Source: Mesostigma viride
Taxonomy: Eukaryota; Streptophyta; Mesostigmatophyceae; Mesostigmatales; Mesostigmataceae
DNA: 35,000 nt
Assembly (NCBI GenBank): GCA_009746045.1
Contig: RPFO01000253.1
Location: 1,458,888-1,493,887, forward strand
Reading direction: 5' to 3'
The position numbers and the translations under genes were made by a program. A model generated the notes under the pieces. The model did no database searches. It saw nothing but the letters and a program-made list of their open reading frames with translations, and was not told where the DNA came from. Below are positions 32,225 through 35,000 of the stretch, piece by piece (position 1 is the first letter of the stretch; each line of letters starts with the position of its first letter).

Positions 32225-32600
32225 GTGTACAACGTAACGTTGGGGGGGATCAACCGGACGGGGGGGTTGTGCAACCCCTCCTTCCCGGCCACCAGGTTGG
32301 GAAGGGGGGAAGAAAGGGCCGGGGGGTCGAGATTCTGAACCCCCTGCCCCCCCTGGGTCGATAATTGGGGTGAGGGGCCGGGGGTATGACCCCCCCCCCC
32401 CCTCCACTGTTTGCCTACATTAGAAATGGCTAGAACCCCCCCCCTTTTTCCCCCAAGACGGTTGCCGATCCCACCACCACCACCCCAGGTCAGCTGTCGC
32501 TGGGGAGGGGTTCCCAAGCCCACCCACCCACCGTCCCCCCAGGGGGGTTTCGTGGGCAAGGGGTTCCCCCCCCCAGCTCTTGTGGGGGGGCAGGCCGGGG
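32225..32600. other. G/C homopolymer-rich region
   Basis: Repeated C and G homopolymers of 6-12 bases with near-inverted organisation. The 167-codon minus-strand frame across it is Gly/Pro-rich and lacks domain signals, so I do not call a gene. Confidence 0.6.
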
Positions 32601-32639
32601 GAACGTACACCCATCCCGCTGATCCGGGATTGTCACGGA

Positions 32640-33107
32640 CGACCAGATAAGCAGTGCATGTTATAGGAATTGCATGCATGCACTAGGCATAAGCCATCTA
32701 TACATGGCGCAGTATATTATATGCAGCATGTATCCTTGCATGTAAGCTAATAGATAGCTAGCAAGCTAGAGTACTAGCTAGTACTGCAGCTAGCTAGCTG
32801 GCCGACACGGCCATGAGTACATTGTAGACGTTCGCGTGCATATCATCACGCTGCGACGTTGTCCGTACAAATACCGCGTTGATCTCTCTGCCTGATCATG
32901 CAGATAATAATCGGTGTATGGTGTCGGCGGTCTGCAGACTGCTAGCTAGCTATTGTATATATTCATTAGGAATGCTATTTCATATATAGCTGTCGGATTT
33001 TTGCGTTGCATGTCTTTGGTTTTGTTTGTGCTGCTTGCCGTGAATTATCATTCATTAATTATTGTTGATATAATTACTAAGCTGCTTATAATATAAATCC
33101 TATCGTT
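32640..33107. other. AT-rich DNA with GCTAGCTA repeats, no gene
   Basis: Contains clusters of CTAGCTAG/GCATGCAT palindromic tetranucleotides (32740-32800, 32935-32955). No open frame of interest. Confidence 0.45.
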
Positions 33108-33142
33108 CGCTTGGCGTTTGCTTTGGTTTGGTTTGGGTGCTT
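33108..33142 (+). repeat. Short LINE 3'-UTR-like copy
   Basis: CGCTTGGCGTTTGCTTTGGT and following bases match the conserved 3' UTR motif of the LINE at 31771-31800 in the same orientation. Confidence 0.5.
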
Positions 33143-33317
33143 TTGTCTGAGGTTATGCCCACCTCTTGCCGTCTATTTAGGCTAGGTAGTCTAGCCGTGT
33201 GCTATTTCCAACTTTCCGCATCACTATTTATATATAGTGGCGAGTGAGATATTTAGTGCAGATGGTCCTATTCCGGCATTCAGTGTGCAATGTGTGTGGC
33301 GCGCTAATTAGAGTGGC

Positions 33318-33430
33318 CGTACTATAGTACATTGATTTGACCCTGTAGATAGGTTCGCTTGGCGCTTGTTTTGGTTTGGTTTGGCCGGGTGCTTTCACTC
33401 TGCTGTAATTAATTATATATTTTGATATAT
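33318..33430 (+). repeat. Diverged LINE 3'-end copy
   Basis: About 110 bp align with the LINE 3' UTR at 31727-31830: ACTATAG, GATTTGACCCTGTAGATAGG, GGCG(T/C)TTG, TTTGGTTTG, TTTCACTCTGCTGTAA and TAATTATATATT occur in the same order. It ends directly at the telomere-like block. Confidence 0.6.
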
Positions 33431-33431
33431 A

Positions 33432-33491
33432 CAACCCTAAACCCTAAACCCTAAGCCCTTAACCCTATCAAAACCCTAAACCCTAAACCCT
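33432..33491 (+). repeat. Interstitial plant-type telomere-like repeats
   Basis: Three perfect CCCTAAA units, degenerate units (CCCTAAG, CCCTTAA, CCCTATCAAAA), then further CCCTAAA units. The motif is the complement of TTTAGGG, the telomere of most land plants and many green algae. The block is short and degenerate, so it is interstitial or a retrotransposon target, not a chromosome end. Confidence 0.75.
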
Positions 33492-35000
33492 GGCTAAACA
33501 GTATTCCTATAATAGTATTAGTTTAGTAATGTAGTATGAGTAGTATTAGTAGTAATAGCATTACATGATCAGCCATGACATTTGGAACTAAGTATGGAAT
33601 TTGAATCCCAGCCAGCTATTAAATGGTTGATTGCAGATTAGTATTATTCAGGCAACTTGCTAACCGAAGCAGTAGTCCATGCACTGAGTAAGCTTACGGA
33701 TCTGCAGGCCCTGAGTCTAAGGCTTCGCCCGGACTTATATATGAGCAGCTCGACCGTCAGATCGAGGCAATGACAGTGCAATAATAGTTTTAGCCCATGT
33801 TATTATGATGCTTCACTCTGAGTGACTGAGTGAATACATACTAGCTGACTTACGAGTTGTCACCTGCGATTTGCTGTTATTATGTTCCCTGCAACTGTCA
33901 CCTGCGACGGCACCATGCACCACCGGCATGTCCACTTGCGTACCGGTGCTGATAGGTCAACGTACAAGGCTGCACAGCTTTCGTAGAGGGACTGAAACAT
34001 GGCCTGGGCAAGAAGGGGTGGTGCTGCTGGTGCATCCGGCTGTACAAGCCCAGGGAGACATGGCAGCGACACGTTGTGCTGACAAACAAGTAAGGCATGC
34101 TTGGAACGCGTGGATTGATTTTTTTGTTGGACTGACATCGGACACCCATCGAGCTGATGGCGGTCTGATTTTGCTCGATTTAGTTCCGCCACACCTTAGT
34201 GGCCGCATATTTTGTCAGGTGGTGAACACAGCCACCCTACGGTGCACAAGGGCGTCAGTCATCCGGATGACGGCCCTAATGCCGGCCCTGTGCACGAGCC
34301 GTGGCTGTGGATGTATAGTGGCAGTTGAATATCCCATAATTTGCTGTGATTATTACTCTACACTCTACTAGCTTTGCAAGGCCCCTGGGCCACCAAGCGT
34401 GGACCTGTTAAAGTCCGGGGACGGCAGCCTGCAGCATGACATGGCCAGAGTACGGGGCCTGATCTCTGCTCGATTTGGTGATTTATGTGCAACAAAAACC
34501 CGCTGACAGTTAGGATAATAAGGCAGTTGTGCTCCCGAGTGGCACGGCTATCCGGTGGCCGGTAGTTACCGGCTTGGACGCCCAGTTAGGCTGGCATTCA
34601 GTGTTGGTGCCTAGCTGTGCTAATAATCGGTGCATCAGTAAGGTACGGTCGCCAGCAGGCGCCGTGACGGTCAGCATACCGTTGCCCTCGCATTAGCACA
34701 ATAGCTCGCTGAGTACCGGTAGTCTCAGGTTATAGCAGCTCGAGGATACAGTATCGGTTAGCGCCGCGCCGCTGATCGAGCTCCTTGCTCAGTGGCCTGC
34801 ATGGCCAGCCGCGAGGGGTTCAATAAGCAATCCGTGGCAGTTGTAAAGCATTGCAAATGATGCTGGGCAGGGCTCGGAAAAATATTGTCGGAATGACATA
34901 TTGTTCAATAAACGTATGCATTCTATTGGTTTTGCTGTTGCGCAATATACCAGTCTGCCGCACGTGATGCAGATGCCGCACTTAGTCTGCCGCAGTTAGT
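33492..35000. other. Right-hand DNA with no supportable gene
   Basis: Open frames up to 166 codons (33871-34371) overlap others on the opposite strand and lack protein-like composition or motifs. Short imperfect repeats of AGTAGTATTAGTAGTAATAG (about 33530-33560) occur. I see no tRNA, terminal repeat or recognisable transposon here. Confidence 0.5.

Noticed and set aside
32176-32679. 167-codon Gly/Pro-rich minus-strand ORF
   Set aside because: It is driven by G/C homopolymers and has no conserved motif or upstream signal.
33871-34371. 166-codon plus-strand ORF
   Set aside because: It has overlapping ORFs on the other strand, Cys-rich irregular composition and no recognisable domain.

Overview
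The window looks like repeat-rich nuclear DNA of a green-lineage protist or alga. The grounds are plant-type CCCTAAA telomere-like repeats near 33.4 kb, a zinc-knuckle/endonuclease tail of a LINE, a GTGAGT...CAG intron candidate, polyglutamine and minisatellite DNA, and compact viral genes with the Polinton-like-virus (PLV) or virophage flavour known from algal genomes. The species cannot be fixed from sequence alone. No cellular housekeeping gene was recognised.

Region 1 (1-3869, resuming at 14324-18434) is an endogenous DNA-virus block. It has a left-edge minus-strand gene of virion-protein character (1-819), a coiled-coil basic protein, an A32/FtsK-like packaging ATPase, an AT-hook protein, a tRNA-like segment, a tyrosine recombinase, and a large archaeo-eukaryotic primase fused to a UL9-like superfamily 2 helicase. 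Spacers are only about 20-40 bp among the first four genes. Two lesions are visible: an LTR retrotransposon splits the recombinase, and one in-frame TGA interrupts the primase-helicase just after its Walker A motif.

Region 2 (3870-14323) is that LTR retrotransposon: two 625-bp LTRs that look identical, a CTTCC target duplication, an initiator-Met-type primer binding site and a polypurine tract. Its interior has two diverged copies of a gag-like gene and a retropepsin remnant. I find no reverse transcriptase or integrase, so it was probably mobilised by another element. A 1.34-kb terminal-inverted-repeat element (9016-10354) sits inside the protease remnant, giving three nested levels: virus, LTR element, small DNA element.

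Region 3 (18470-29716) reads as one 11.2-kb DNA transposon, inserted 35 bp after the viral helicase gene. It has 29-bp terminal inverted repeats (28/29 identical), a TTA target duplication and two divergent genes. The minus-strand gene is a DUF7869-like putative transposase carrying an in-frame GC minisatellite. The plus-strand gene encodes a cysteine/histidine-cluster, polyglutamine protein with a probable intron. Between them lies about 1.7 kb of tandem-repeat promoter DNA. This two-gene transposon is the best candidate for an undescribed system.

Region 4 (29720-35000) holds one unrecognised ORF (30120-30686), a 5'-truncated LINE tail, a 230-bp palindrome made of LINE 3' ends, homopolymer-rich DNA, and a LINE tail joined to telomere-like repeats. 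From 33.5 kb to the end I see no supportable gene.
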